Numbered from the stretch's first letter, positions 43,849 to 52,859 are shown. The stretch is DNA of 64,000 nt from an uncultured Caulobacterales bacterium (GCA_903862425.1 CAIOYC010000002.1:1-64000); one strand, 5' to 3'. Made by a program: numbers and translations. Notes: generated by a model from the letters alone, not told the origin.

Positions 43849-45231
43849 CTAGTTCGGCGCTTCCAGGGTCACGGTGCGGACCAGTTTCTTGTTGACGAAT
43901 TCCTGGATGCCCATGTCGCCAAGCTCGCGCCCATAGCCGGAATTCTTGATCCCGCCGAAGGGCAGCTCGGGATCGGACCAGTCGATGTTGTTGATGAACA
44001 TCATGCCGGTCTCGACGCGGCTGGCCACGCGCTTGCCGCGCGCGATGTCCTTGGTCCAGACCGAGCCGCCGAGACCGAAGTCGCTGTCGTTGGCCAAGGC
44101 GATGGCCGCGTCTTCGTCCTTGACCCGGAAGAACGACGCCACGGGGCCGAAGAACTCATCCCGAAAAGCAGGGTTCTCCAGTTTGATATCGGTGAGGATG
44201 GTAGGCTGCATATAGGAGCCCGGCCGGTCGATACGCTTGCCGCCCATGACGAGCCTGGCGCCGCGGGCGACGGCGTCGTCCACCTGCTTCAGGAGCCCCA
44301 CCAAGGCCGCTTCGCTGGAAAGAGGCCCGAGCGTGGTCTTCTCATCGAGGGGATCGCCGGCCTTCAAGGCCTCCAGCGCTGCCTGGAACTTCGCCAGGAA
44401 CGTGTCGGCCAACGCCTCGACGACGATGAACCGCTTGGCGGCGCAGCAGGTCTGGCCCGCGTTATACATCCGGCCCCAGACCGCCCATTTTACGGTGTGA
44501 TCGAGGTCCGCGTCCTCCAAAACGATGAAGGCGTCGCTGCCGCCAAGCTCCATGGACGACACCTTGACGTTGCGCCCGGCAGCGGCGGCCATGGTCCGCC
44601 CCGCGGCGACGCTGCCCGTAAGGGCCACGCCCTTGATGCGCGGGTCGTCGATGATGCGGTCAGACTGCTCGTGCGAGATCAAAAGGTTGGTGTAGAGGCC
44701 CGCTGGCGCTCCCGCCTCGATCAACAGCTTCTCGAAGGCGATGGCGCATTGGGGCACGATGCCAGCGTGTTTCACCACCAGCACGTTGCCGGCCATCAGG
44801 TGCGGCCCGGCGATACGGGCAAGTTGGTAGTAGGGGAAATTCCACGGCTCGACACAGAAGATCACGCCCAACGGGCTCGATTCCATATGCGCTTCGCCCG
44901 CCGTCGGGTTGAGCTTGACGGTGGCCAAGAAGCGCTCGGCGTTCTTGGCGTAGTAGGCAAGGATGCGGGAACTGAACTCCACCTCGCCCCGCGCTTCGCC
45001 GATCCGCTTGCCCATCTCCAAAGTCATGGTGTGCGCGAAGGCCTCGGCCTTGGAGTGCAGAATCTCCGCAGCCGTAAAGATGATCGCGGCCCGCTCTGCG
45101 TAGCTCTTATGTCGCCAGCTCTCGAAGCAGGTCTGAGCGGTGGCGAGCTTGGTCTCGAACTGCAGGTCGCTGATGTCTTCGAACGACTTGATCAGCGTGC
45201 CGTCGAAGGGGCTGAGGCTCTGGTATGTCAT
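43849..45231 (-). CDS. NAD(P)-dependent succinate-semialdehyde dehydrogenase, Sad/YneI type
   Basis: The 460-residue aldehyde dehydrogenase fits the Sad/YneI branch in length and motifs: WNFPYYQLAR near residue 140, the glycine-rich GSVAAGRTM, the general-base Glu in MELGGSDAF, and catalytic cysteines in YNAGQTCCAAKR. It would oxidise succinate semialdehyde or a similar aldehyde. It starts at the ATG at 45231; a 10-residue longer frame exists. It is first in the run with pntA-pntA2-pntB-adhP. A FixJ-like motif copy lies 144 bp upstream, divergent from a second copy serving the alcohol dehydrogenase gene on the other side. Confidence 0.9.
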   Translation of the reverse strand: MTYQSLSPFDGTLIKSFEDISDLQFETKLATAQTCFESWRHKSYAERAAIIFTAAEILHSKAEAFAHTMTLEMGKRIGEARGEVEFSSRILAYYAKNAERFLATVKLNPTAGEAHMESSPLGVIFCVEPWNFPYYQLARIAGPHLMAGNVLVVKHAGIVPQCAIAFEKLLIEAGAPAGLYTNLLISHEQSDRIIDDPRIKGVALTGSVAAGRTMAAAAGRNVKVSSMELGGSDAFIVLEDADLDHTVKWAVWGRMYNAGQTCCAAKRFIVVEALADTFLAKFQAALEALKAGDPLDEKTTLGPLSSEAALVGLLKQVDDAVARGARLVMGGKRIDRPGSYMQPTILTDIKLENPAFRDEFFGPVASFFRVKDEDAAIALANDSDFGLGGSVWTKDIARGKRVASRVETGMMFINNIDWSDPELPFGGIKNSGYGRELGDMGIQEFVNKKLVRTVTLEAPN

Positions 45232-45374
45232 GACTGAGGTGCTTTCAAAATCACCGTGCAAAAGGTCCGCGCGGTGTCGCGTCGGCTATCGCTTGGGGCG
45301 TCGTCGGGCATCGGGCCGCTCCAAATCTGGGTGATGGAGCAAGGTAGTCGCAGGCCGGGGCGGGCAGGTAGTAT

Positions 45375-45423
45375 CGGAAACTACTCAAATCACCGGATGA
45401 AGTTTCTGCCTGAGTAGTTTCCG
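45375..45423. promoter_or_regulatory. Divergent pair of FixJ-like motif copies (inverted repeat)
   Basis: CGGAAACTACTCA at 45375-45387 and its exact reverse complement TGAGTAGTTTCCG at 45411-45423 form a perfect 13-bp inverted repeat with a 23-base spacer. The left copy points to the aldehyde dehydrogenase operon and the right copy to the alcohol dehydrogenase gene 129 bp away. The 320-bp gap (45232-45551) has no gene. Confidence 0.7.
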
Positions 45424-45551
45424 ACTCCTGACGAGGATGATTTCTCAGCCCAAGCTGCAAGCTTCGAGACTGTAATTGGCAAATCAACCCCGCCACACCG
45501 CGCTAGGAAGATCATGTTGCGCGCCACATCCAAGCTGAACCTTTAGCCCTC

Positions 45552-46535
45552 ATGCAGGCGATGGTGTTGAACAAGATAGGCGGCCCGCTTCAATGGACAG
45601 AGCTGCCGGACCGTCAGCCGGGACCATGCCAGATTCGGGTGAGGGTCACAGCCTGCGGGGTCTGCCGCACCGATCTGCATGTGCTCGACGGCGAACTGCC
45701 GGACCCACATTTCCCCATCATTCCAGGTCACGAAATCGTCGGCCGCATCGACGCCATCGGCACGGGCGTGCCGGAGCTCGAGATCGGCGAGCGGGTGGGC
45801 ATTCCCTGGCTCGGCCACACCTGCGGCGTCTGCTCCTACTGCATCGAGCATCGTGAAAACCTGTGCGACCATCCGCTCTTCACCGGCTTCACCCGCGACG
45901 GCGGCTTTGCGACGGCGACCATAGCGGACGCCCGCTTCGCCTTTCCGCTCGGTGAAGTCGGCGATGACGCCGCGCTGGCCCCCCTGCTTTGTGCGGGCCT
46001 GATCGGCTGGCGGTCGCTGGTGATGGCGGGGGAAAGCAAGACCTTGGGCGTCTATGGATTCGGCGCGGCTGGTCACATCGTCGCTCAGGTGGCCAAGTGG
46101 CAGGGACGGTCCGTGTTCGCCTTCACGCGCCCTGGCGATCTCGCCACACAGGCTTTTGCGCGAAGTCTCGGTGCGGTCTGGGCCGGGGGTTCGGACGAGG
46201 CGCCGCCGGAATTGCTGGACGCTGCGATCATCTACGCCGTCGATGGCGCTCTTGTGCCCGCCGCATTGAAGGTGCTTCGCAAAGGTGGCCGCCTTGTCTG
46301 CGCGGGCATCCACATGAGCGACATTCCAAGATTTCCCTATGCCTCGCTTTGGGAAGAGCGCGAGATCGTGTCGGTCGCCAATCTGACCCGCCAGGATGGG
46401 CTCGACTTCCTTAAGCTCGCGCCCGAGATCGGTATCGTGACCAAGACGACGCCTTACGCGCTGAAGGATGCCAATCAGGCGCTCGCCGATCTACGGGCCG
46501 GCCGTTTCGAGGGCGCGGCCGTTCTCGTACCTTAG
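45552..46535 (+). CDS. Zinc-binding alcohol dehydrogenase family protein
   Basis: This 327-residue medium-chain dehydrogenase differs from the adhP-like one. Catalytic zinc ligands are in ACGVCRTDLH and GHEIVG, structural-zinc cysteines in CGVCSYCIEHRENLC, and the nucleotide loop is YGFGAAGHIVAQVA. Its substrate is unknown. The start is the ATG at 45552, without a strong ribosome site. It diverges from the aldehyde dehydrogenase operon and has its own FixJ-like copy, so the two are probably co-induced at low oxygen. Its stop is followed directly by a broken histidine kinase gene. Confidence 0.9.
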   Translation: MQAMVLNKIGGPLQWTELPDRQPGPCQIRVRVTACGVCRTDLHVLDGELPDPHFPIIPGHEIVGRIDAIGTGVPELEIGERVGIPWLGHTCGVCSYCIEHRENLCDHPLFTGFTRDGGFATATIADARFAFPLGEVGDDAALAPLLCAGLIGWRSLVMAGESKTLGVYGFGAAGHIVAQVAKWQGRSVFAFTRPGDLATQAFARSLGAVWAGGSDEAPPELLDAAIIYAVDGALVPAALKVLRKGGRLVCAGIHMSDIPRFPYASLWEEREIVSVANLTRQDGLDFLKLAPEIGIVTKTTPYALKDANQALADLRAGRFEGAAVLVP

Positions 46536-46536
46536 T

Positions 46537-46959
46537 CGCTGCGATCAGCGCTGGGTGTGGCGGGCGATCCGCGATCACAAAAAACAATCGATTGGTGTGA
46601 GCGGCAACGAAAGCCGGGTGGGCGCGGACGTCTCGGTTAGTCTTAGCCTGATTGTCACCGAGCTAGTGATCAACGCCTTGAAGCACGCCTTCCCTGAAGA
46701 CCGAGCCGGCAAGATCATCGTCGATTATCGTGCGCAGGGCCCAAAGTGGACTCTTTCGGTCAATGACGACGGCGTCGGCATGCCGGACGCCGGGGCGCCG
46801 CCGGGTTTGGGGACCAGCATCGTGGAAGCCCTGGCGCGCCAGCTCCGCGCCCGCGTTACGGTCGCTGACCGAGATCCAGGGACATCCGTTTCGATCATCC
46901 ACGCGCACCTCGCCGCCGTGGACGAAGCTGGCCCCGAACCCGCCGAGCATGCCGTCTAA
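46537..46959 (+). pseudogene. Decapitated histidine kinase, ATPase domain only
   Basis: The frame contains only the C-terminal catalytic domain of a HWE/HisKA_2-type kinase: SLSLIVTELVINALKHAFPED (N box, read in part), NDDGVGMPDAG (G1 box) and GLGTSIVEALARQL (G2 box). The sensory and phosphoacceptor parts are missing, and the upstream bases belong to the alcohol dehydrogenase gene. A GTG at 46597 is the only plausible start. It is most likely a remnant left by deletion or insertion; a free-standing ATPase domain is a less likely alternative. Confidence 0.7.
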
Positions 46960-46982
46960 GGAATGTACGCCAGCTCGGCGCT

Positions 46983-46997
46983 GTAAGTAGTTTCCGA
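46983..46997 (+). promoter_or_regulatory. FixJ-like motif copy upstream of the hybrid kinase
   Basis: GTAAGTAGTTTCCGA, pointing toward the kinase gene whose TTG start is 193 bp downstream. It suggests the kinase is itself part of the regulon. Confidence 0.65.
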
Positions 46998-47189
46998 CCC
47001 TATGAGCGCTCACCTTTAGCCTTGAAATTAGCGCCGGTGCACACACCAAATATCGTCGCCTGCCTGACAGGGTTCGGCGCGGCTCAAGGGTGGGATGCAA
47101 CAGCTGCGCGGAGACCGAATTGATCCACCGGGTGTTCCGTCGCAGGCCGTCTGCCAATCATTTGGGACAGAGCTCCAGATCGTTCAGTT

Positions 47190-49145
47190 TTGACCGTTAA
47201 GCTAGACATTGAGCCGAGCGCGCCTGCTCGGCAACGACCGATTCGGATGTTTGATGGTGCGACGTGGCTGCTCGCAGCCGGTCTGGCGCTCGTCGCGGTT
47301 CTGTTAGCAATGACCATAGCGGCGGCGGCGCAACAGCGCGGTGCCGATAAGCTCGTCAATCGGTCGTTCCTAGTCCAGAGCCGCCTGATGTCGGTTCTAT
47401 CCAATCTGCAAGACGCCGAAACTGGACAGCGCGGCTACATCATCACGGGCGACAGCGCCTTCCTGCAACCCTACGACAAAGCTCGGCTCAGCTTACCCGA
47501 CCAATTGCTGAGCTTGGCAACCGTCATGACCGACACCCCTGCGCAACGCGCCTCTATGGCGTCGCTGCGCTCGATCACGGCGCTTCGAATGGGTCTTCTG
47601 CAACAGGGGGTGGTCTTGCGGCGCTCCGGCGATCGGACGGGAGCCGCCGACTATGTTTCCCAGGGCGCCAGCAAGCGCCTCATGGACACCGTTCGGGGTG
47701 AGATCGGCAATATGAGTGCGCAAGAGAGCCATATTTTGGTCGGCTATCAAACCCAAGCCAAGTTAGGCTTTGAGCGTCTCTTGGTGCTGCTTTCGGCCGG
47801 TTTCGCCCTGGTGATCGTACTGACGGTGGCAAAGTTTCTTGTCGCGTCACGCCGACTAGCGTCGGTTGCGGCGAGACGCGACGAATTGGCGGCCACCAAC
47901 GCCAAACTGCTTGCGGAAGCGGAGGATCGGGAGAACGCCGAGCGCAAAATTCGACAGATGCAGAAATTGGAGGCAGTTGGACAGCTGACCGGCGGCATAG
48001 CGCATGACTTCAACAACATGCTCGCCATCATCATTGGCAGCCTGGACTTAGCGCTCCGCCGACTGTCCGTCGATCCTGCCAAGGCGCAATCATATATAGG
48101 CCACGCGCTGGACGGCGCCAACCGAGCTGCAGCGCTGACCAATCGCCTGCTGGCCTTCTCCCGACAGCAATCCCTTGAGCCGACCGCTTCGGATCCAAAC
48201 AAATTGGTAAGCGGGCTCTCCGAGATCCTGCGACGCACGATCGGAGAACAGCTTCAGGTTGAGACCGTCCTGGCCGGCGGCATTTGGTCGACTAATGTCG
48301 ATGTGTCGCAGCTGGAGAACGCCATCCTCAACCTTTGCGTCAACGCACGCGACGCGATGCCATCGGGCGGCAAGCTGACCATCGAGACGTCCAACGCCTT
48401 CCTGGATGAGGCCTATGCCCATGACCACCTTGAGGTGCGCCCAGGCCATTATGTCCTCATCTCAGTGTCCGACACCGGCCTGGGCATGCCTGCTGATGTC
48501 GTCGCCAAGGCCTTTGAACCTTTCTTCACCACAAAGGCGGTTGGCAAAGGGACGGGCCTGGGGCTCAGCCAAGTGTTCGGATTTGTGAAGCAGTCCGGCG
48601 GCCACGTCGAGATTTACTCGGAGGTGAACGCGGGGACGTCGATCAAACTCTATCTTCCCCGCTGGATCGGCGAAGACGTGGCTGTAACGGGCCCGCCCGC
48701 GCTTGAGCCGCTTCCAACGGCAAGCTCTAAACAGACCATCTTGGTGGTTGAAGACGAGGACGCGGTCAGGGCCGTCTGTGTTGAGGCCCTGCAAGAGGTT
48801 GGCTACACCATCTTTGAGGCCAGCTCGGGCAAACAGGCTCTACTCGAACTTGAACGCCATCCGGCCGTCGATCTGTTGTTCTCGGATGTTGTCATGCCGG
48901 GCATGTCCGGCCCAGACCTAGCTTCGGCGGCGCGCGCTATCCAACCTCAGCTCAAGGTGCTCTTCACCACCGGCTACGCCCGCAACGCGGTGATCCACAA
49001 CGGCATCCTCGATCCGGGCGTGATGCTGCTGCCTAAGCCCTTCACGCTCAATCAGCTGTTTTCCAAGGTCGGCGAGGCGCTGAGCGTGAACGCGGTGGAG
49101 GCGATGACGGCGATCCACAGTGACGTAAGCCCGAAGCGCGCATAG
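47190..49145 (+). CDS. CHASE3 hybrid histidine kinase with receiver domain
   Basis: The 651-residue membrane kinase has a helix near residues 25-47, a CHASE3 extracytoplasmic sensor (about 50-195, with DAETGQRGYIITGD), a second helix near 200, then a HisKA domain with phosphoacceptor His272 in GGIAHDFNNML, an ATPase domain with N box NLCVNARDAM, DTGLGMP and GTGLGLS, and a receiver domain with Asp566 in FSDVVMPGMSG. The frame starts at a TTG (47190); a start at an ATG 18 codons later is possible. A FixJ-like copy precedes it. Its 3' end overlaps the convergent DUF1275 gene by 94 bp. The stimulus is unknown, and it could feed the FixJ-like regulator. Confidence 0.92.
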   Translation: MTVKLDIEPSAPARQRPIRMFDGATWLLAAGLALVAVLLAMTIAAAAQQRGADKLVNRSFLVQSRLMSVLSNLQDAETGQRGYIITGDSAFLQPYDKARLSLPDQLLSLATVMTDTPAQRASMASLRSITALRMGLLQQGVVLRRSGDRTGAADYVSQGASKRLMDTVRGEIGNMSAQESHILVGYQTQAKLGFERLLVLLSAGFALVIVLTVAKFLVASRRLASVAARRDELAATNAKLLAEAEDRENAERKIRQMQKLEAVGQLTGGIAHDFNNMLAIIIGSLDLALRRLSVDPAKAQSYIGHALDGANRAAALTNRLLAFSRQQSLEPTASDPNKLVSGLSEILRRTIGEQLQVETVLAGGIWSTNVDVSQLENAILNLCVNARDAMPSGGKLTIETSNAFLDEAYAHDHLEVRPGHYVLISVSDTGLGMPADVVAKAFEPFFTTKAVGKGTGLGLSQVFGFVKQSGGHVEIYSEVNAGTSIKLYLPRWIGEDVAVTGPPALEPLPTASSKQTILVVEDEDAVRAVCVEALQEVGYTIFEASSGKQALLELERHPAVDLLFSDVVMPGMSGPDLASAARAIQPQLKVLFTTGYARNAVIHNGILDPGVMLLPKPFTLNQLFSKVGEALSVNAVEAMTAIHSDVSPKRA

Positions 49146-49690
49146 GTGCTGGCTCCGGCCACAGCCCCACAGACAAGGCTGGCCCACAACAGCACATAGG
49201 GCGCCCAGGCCGCCTTATCCCCGCCCGTGATGACCGCTGCGAGCCGTTGGCCGACCTTGACCAAAGTCCCCGTCATGTAGGTCAGGCCAATTCTGATCTC
49301 GCCTGCCTCCTCGAAGACAGCGTTCTCGGCGCCCATGGCCAAGGCAGTAAGGCCAATGGTGAGAAGGGTGCGATGCATCGCACCCCCAGCCGCCGCGAAG
49401 AAGAGGAGCGCGGTTACGAGCGCGAGGACGGCGCGTCGCCGATGAAAGCCGGCTTTGCCGCCTGTCACCGATCCCACCACCACACCGAGGATGAACATCC
49501 CGATCAGCGCGGCCGCGGCAAACGGATTTGGCGTCCGCGTGGCGAGGCCCACCGCCAAACGCGTCGAGTTTCCGCTCATGAACGAAACAAAGAAGCCGCC
49601 CGTCTGCATGAATCCGATGGCGTCGACATAACCGGCCAAAGCGCAAAGGCCAGCCGCGAGGGCTTGGGTTCGTCGGTCGTAGCGGATCAC
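49052..49690 (-). CDS. DUF1275 (YoaK-type) membrane protein
   Basis: The 212-residue protein has six or so hydrophobic segments and the DUF1275 signatures GYVDAIGFMQTGGFFVSFMSGNSTRL and TYMTGTLVKVGQRL (read in part). The family's function is unknown. It is the last gene of a minus-strand run behind a thioredoxin-reductase-like gene. Its final 31 codons overlap the tail of the hybrid kinase gene on the opposite strand, and both reading frames look conserved there, which is unusual. Confidence 0.9.
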   Translation of the reverse strand: MIRYDRRTQALAAGLCALAGYVDAIGFMQTGGFFVSFMSGNSTRLAVGLATRTPNPFAAAALIGMFILGVVVGSVTGGKAGFHRRRAVLALVTALLFFAAAGGAMHRTLLTIGLTALAMGAENAVFEEAGEIRIGLTYMTGTLVKVGQRLAAVITGGDKAAWAPYVLLWASLVCGAVAGASTYARFGLTSLWIAVIASTAFTLSASPTLENS

Positions 49691-49788
49691 AGTTGGACCT
49701 CCCCGGCGCCAAGATGGCTACACCGCAGACTTGGGTGAGATGCTTGAACATCTGTCCCAGACCGCTTTCGCCGTCGTGGGTAAAAACC

Positions 49789-50073
49789 TTACCGGAGAGT
49801 ATCGAGCAGTTGCTCGCAGCGCGCACGCAGATCCGCCAGCGGCGGCTTGGTCAGCAGCCAGTCGCCCATCGCGTCGATCGTCGTCTGATTCTCGAAACTC
49901 CAACCTTTTTCGACACTGAGCGCGCCGTGGATCAGGCTGGCCTGCAGGCGTGGATCGGGCGCGCCGTCGAAAATGCGAAGATGCCGTCGGGCCACGGCGC
50001 ATTGCGGCCGGCTCGCCCGGGGGGCTGACTTCACGGGATTCACCGGGCTTGGCGCTTCGTGCGTATAGTTCAT
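49789..50073 (-). CDS. Small hypothetical protein, 94 residues
   Basis: I do not recognise this protein. It begins MNYTHEAPSPVNPVK with a good AAGGGGG site 8 bases upstream, has a basic middle (CAVARRHLRIFDGAPDP), and ends with a helix (LADLRARCEQLLDTL). It starts 22 bp after the thioredoxin-reductase-like gene stop and is likely cotranscribed with it and the DUF1275 gene. A longer frame reaches back into that reductase gene and is not used. Confidence 0.6.
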   Translation of the reverse strand: MNYTHEAPSPVNPVKSAPRASRPQCAVARRHLRIFDGAPDPRLQASLIHGALSVEKGWSFENQTTIDAMGDWLLTKPPLADLRARCEQLLDTLR

Positions 50074-50095
50074 GGCTAGACCCCCTTGGCCCTTA

Positions 50096-51007
50096 TCAGG
50101 CAAAGACCTGAGGCAGACGGTTATGGATTGCGGTGGCGGCGATCGCAGCTTCACCATCGGCGACACTGATCTGATTGAGGCCGCGCACCAGGTCGCCGGC
50201 GGCAAATAAACCCGGCACGGACGTCTCCTGATGCGCATCGACGTAAAGACGATGCGCGTCATCCGTCCGAGCGCCCAAGGCCGTGGCCAGTGAAGCCTGC
50301 GGCGTGGTGCCGAAAGCGGAATAGATCGCGTCGAACCTGTGTAGTCGGCCGTCCTCGACACCTAAGATCGTGACGCCGTTCTCGCCCAGACTGACGGAGT
50401 CGATGACCACATGGGACACGTCGATCCCCGCGGCACTGAGTGAGCGGTGCGTCTCTGCTGACAACGCGGTTGTTTCGGTGGCCATCAACAGCAGGGTCAA
50501 TCTGCCGGTATAGGTTCGAAGGAAGAGGGCCTCGCCAGCGGCGTGTTCGCCGTCGCCCAGAACCGCGATGTGTTTGCCGATACTCTCATAGCCATCGCAA
50601 ATCGGGCAGGTACGGATCAGCCCTTTTTTGACGGCGTCGCCCACGTGAGCGACCGGAGGATTATTCTCCACCACGCCAGTGGCCAAAATGACCGCGTGCG
50701 CGGTCACCGATCTCGCACCCATCTCGGCGCTAAATCGCCCGTGGTCGTTTGAGCTCAGCGTATCGACGACGCTGCTTTCGACGACCGCGCCGTAACGACG
50801 GGCCTGTTCGCGCAGATTTTCCAGCAGCCGGCGTCCCGAGATTCCGCCTGGAAATCCCGGCAAATTGTGGCTCTTGGTGATCCACTCGGCGCGGCTCCAG
50901 CCCTTGTCGAGCACCAGGACCCGCCGTCGAAACCGCCCCAAATAGATGGCGGCGGTCAATCCGGCGGGTCCGCCGCCGATCACCAGGCAATCAAAAGCTC
51001 TGGTCAT
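50096..51007 (-). CDS. Thioredoxin-reductase-like FAD oxidoreductase
   Basis: The 303-residue flavoprotein has the FAD loop VIGGGPAGLTAAIYLG at residues 9-24, the redox pair CPICDG, a second nucleotide region IAVLGDGEHAAGEAL, and the FAD C-terminal motif GLFAAGDLVRGLNQISVADGE. This is the TrxB fold, but the NADPH loop carries GDGEHA rather than the standard GGGDSA, so its electron donor and partner may differ from a real thioredoxin reductase. It begins 33 bp after the DUF883-like gene stop and is likely read from the FixJ-like copy in front of that gene. Confidence 0.85.
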   Translation of the reverse strand: MTRAFDCLVIGGGPAGLTAAIYLGRFRRRVLVLDKGWSRAEWITKSHNLPGFPGGISGRRLLENLREQARRYGAVVESSVVDTLSSNDHGRFSAEMGARSVTAHAVILATGVVENNPPVAHVGDAVKKGLIRTCPICDGYESIGKHIAVLGDGEHAAGEALFLRTYTGRLTLLLMATETTALSAETHRSLSAAGIDVSHVVIDSVSLGENGVTILGVEDGRLHRFDAIYSAFGTTPQASLATALGARTDDAHRLYVDAHQETSVPGLFAAGDLVRGLNQISVADGEAAIAATAIHNRLPQVFA

Positions 51008-51040
51008 ACTTGCGGCGTCCTGGCTGCTCTTTGTCCCCGA

Positions 51041-51373
51041 CTAATTGGCGGACGCTTTGCGCTCAATTTGAAATCCGCCCCAAAGCAGAAGTCCAAGACC
51101 AAGACCAAGGCCAGCCCCGATGCTCAGGGCTTCGAGCGGACGAGCTTGAATGACACTTCTGAAATCAAGATAGCGATGTTCGGCTTGAGCGCCGAAGCTT
51201 GTGAGCAGCCGGCGCGTTCGGTCAGCTGTCCTCGCATTCGCCTTGCGGGCATCTCGGAAAGTCTTTGTGACCAAGCTTTTCGCACGGCGGTGATCGCTTC
51301 GAACCGTTTTTACCAGAGCGGTTTGGGCGGTCTTAGCTGCCACCTTGAGGTCTTCGGCGAGATCGGTGGGCAT
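51041..51373 (-). CDS. DUF883/ElaB-like tail-anchored protein
   Basis: The 110-residue protein has a long amphipathic helical part (about 1-75, rich in Lys, Arg and Ala) and a C-terminal hydrophobic segment preceded by RPLEALSIGAG, then LGLGLGLLLWGG. This is the DUF883 pattern of ElaB and YqjD, which attach to ribosomes and the inner membrane in stationary phase. Here the final tail (FQIERKASAN) is longer than usual. A FixJ-like copy lies 71 bp upstream. It heads the run DUF883 - thioredoxin-reductase-like - small protein - DUF1275. Confidence 0.75.
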   Translation of the reverse strand: MPTDLAEDLKVAAKTAQTALVKTVRSDHRRAKSLVTKTFRDARKANARTADRTRRLLTSFGAQAEHRYLDFRSVIQARPLEALSIGAGLGLGLGLLLWGGFQIERKASAN

Positions 51374-51443
51374 GTTGGAGTCCTGAAGGTGAGGTCTGAG
51401 TAAGGACAGATCCCTAACGCTGATTGAGCGTTGAATGCAGGCT

Positions 51444-51456
51444 CGGAAACTACCCA
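51444..51456 (-). promoter_or_regulatory. FixJ-like motif copy upstream of the DUF883 operon
   Basis: Reading toward the gene this is TGGGTAGTTTCCG, 71 bp before the start at 51373, the shortest spacing in the set. Confidence 0.6.
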
Positions 51457-51541
51457 GGTCGATGGGGAAAATCCCGGCGTCGGATGAGGCGGCTCAAAGT
51501 GATGTGCCGGCTACGGGTTGGCTCCAGTCGAACCGCCAAGT

Positions 51542-52387
51542 TCAGTGGCTAAAGAGCACTGGGAGAGTCGAGCGCTCGATCAGGCCGGCGGTGACTCCAC
51601 CAAAGCACCACTCCTGCAGCCGGTTGTGGCCGTAGGCGCCTGAGACAATGAGATCTGACACGGCGTCTTCAGCACAGGTTATGAGGCAGCCGACAGGATC
51701 ATCGGTCCCTTCCCGAACAGTTCGGCTTTCGACGACGACACCATGACGCCTCAATCTACCGAGAGCCGCTGCGAGTCCGTTAATAGGCGACCCGTCCTCG
51801 GCTTGGATGGCAACGAGAATAACAGACTCAGCTTCACACATCAGCGGCAACGCATCGGTTAAAGCCCGCCGTGCCTCTCGAGTGTTTTTCCAGCCCACGG
51901 CGATCCGTTTGCGGCGCAGGCCTTGGCAGCCTTTTGGAACAGTCATCACCGGAATGCCGGCCGCAATAGCCATGGTGCCGGGATCGACGGTACTGTCATG
52001 GGGACCGCGAATCGCACTGGCGATTATCAGGTCAGCCCCAGCGGCGTAGTCAGCCATCATTTCGTCAGGAGAGCCTAAGCCTTCGGCCCAGACTGCGGCC
52101 TCGCCTAAGACACCAGCGATGCGCTGGAAATGGTCTTTCGCGGCACTGATGTCCGCCTGCTGCGCATCCACAACGATCTGCCAATCTATGCCGACGATGC
52201 CATTCATCTGCATTGGCACCGAGCCGCCAAGGCCCACTACTTTCGCCGATAAGCCGTAGGCGAAATCAACAGCGACTTGCAGCCGCGCATCCGACTCCAG
52301 GCTCGCCTCGACGTGCACAAGAAGGGTTTTGTAGTTCGTTGCGGAGGGGGCGAGGGCTGGGGCCACGTGTGGTCGCTCATTCAGCAT
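51542..52387 (-). CDS. Tandem universal stress protein (UspA family)
   Basis: The 281-residue protein contains two UspA-type alpha/beta repeats, the first about 18-145 with YKTLLVHVEASLESDARL, the second about 160-281 with RKRIAVGWKNTREARRALTDALP and ending SGAYGHNRLQEWCFGGVTAGLI. The ATP-binding loop of the second half (GAYGHNRLQE) is kept; the first half is degenerate. Such proteins help survival in growth arrest. It starts 11 bases inside the end of the upstream hypothetical gene, so the two are translationally coupled. Confidence 0.9.
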   Translation of the reverse strand: MLNERPHVAPALAPSATNYKTLLVHVEASLESDARLQVAVDFAYGLSAKVVGLGGSVPMQMNGIVGIDWQIVVDAQQADISAAKDHFQRIAGVLGEAAVWAEGLGSPDEMMADYAAGADLIIASAIRGPHDSTVDPGTMAIAAGIPVMTVPKGCQGLRRKRIAVGWKNTREARRALTDALPLMCEAESVILVAIQAEDGSPINGLAAALGRLRRHGVVVESRTVREGTDDPVGCLITCAEDAVSDLIVSGAYGHNRLQEWCFGGVTAGLIERSTLPVLFSH

Positions 52388-52769
52388 GGCGGGCCTTGAG
52401 GGTCGAAAGCGGTGCTACGGGTCGGGCGCACCGAAGGTCGTCGGACACTGCACGCAGCCTTGCGGCGGTGCGGCCGTCGAGAGGCGGGAAGCCTGTGACG
52501 ACGCTGGGTTCAGGCGGCGTTCTCGGGTGGCGAACCTTGGGGACCGACAGGTCGATCTGCACGATCGGCGAACCGTAGTGGGTCGACAGGTCTTCGATCA
52601 TCGCGGCCACTTCGCCAAACGACACGTCGCTCGACAAACCAAAGACGCGAACCTTGCGTCCGAGCCAAATCTTCAACCGACTCGGTTGGGCGGGCGGTGT
52701 GAAGTCTTTGGAAGGGCCCAGGCCCAGACTTGGTAGTTTATCGGTCGGTATCGGCGAGAGATCTAGCAT
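52377..52769 (-). CDS. Hypothetical protein coupled to the universal stress gene
   Basis: I do not recognise this 130-residue protein. It begins MLDLSPIPTDKLPSLG with an upstream Met in frame (52811) that I reject because GAGG lies before the chosen start. The middle KIWLGRKVRVFGLSSDVSFGEVAAMIEDL could be a small alpha/beta fold. Its gene overlaps the universal stress gene by 11 bases. A FixJ-like copy lies 91 bp upstream, so it heads a two-gene operon. Confidence 0.65.
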   Translation of the reverse strand: MLDLSPIPTDKLPSLGLGPSKDFTPPAQPSRLKIWLGRKVRVFGLSSDVSFGEVAAMIEDLSTHYGSPIVQIDLSVPKVRHPRTPPEPSVVTGFPPLDGRTAARLRAVSDDLRCARPVAPLSTLKARHAE

Positions 52770-52859
52770 GATGGGCCTCCTCAAAGAGGCGCGGTGCGAC
52801 CAGCGCGTCACGTGAAGCTTTCCTTAGGTTAGGGCGCCTGGGCGCGGTCCGAACAGGCC

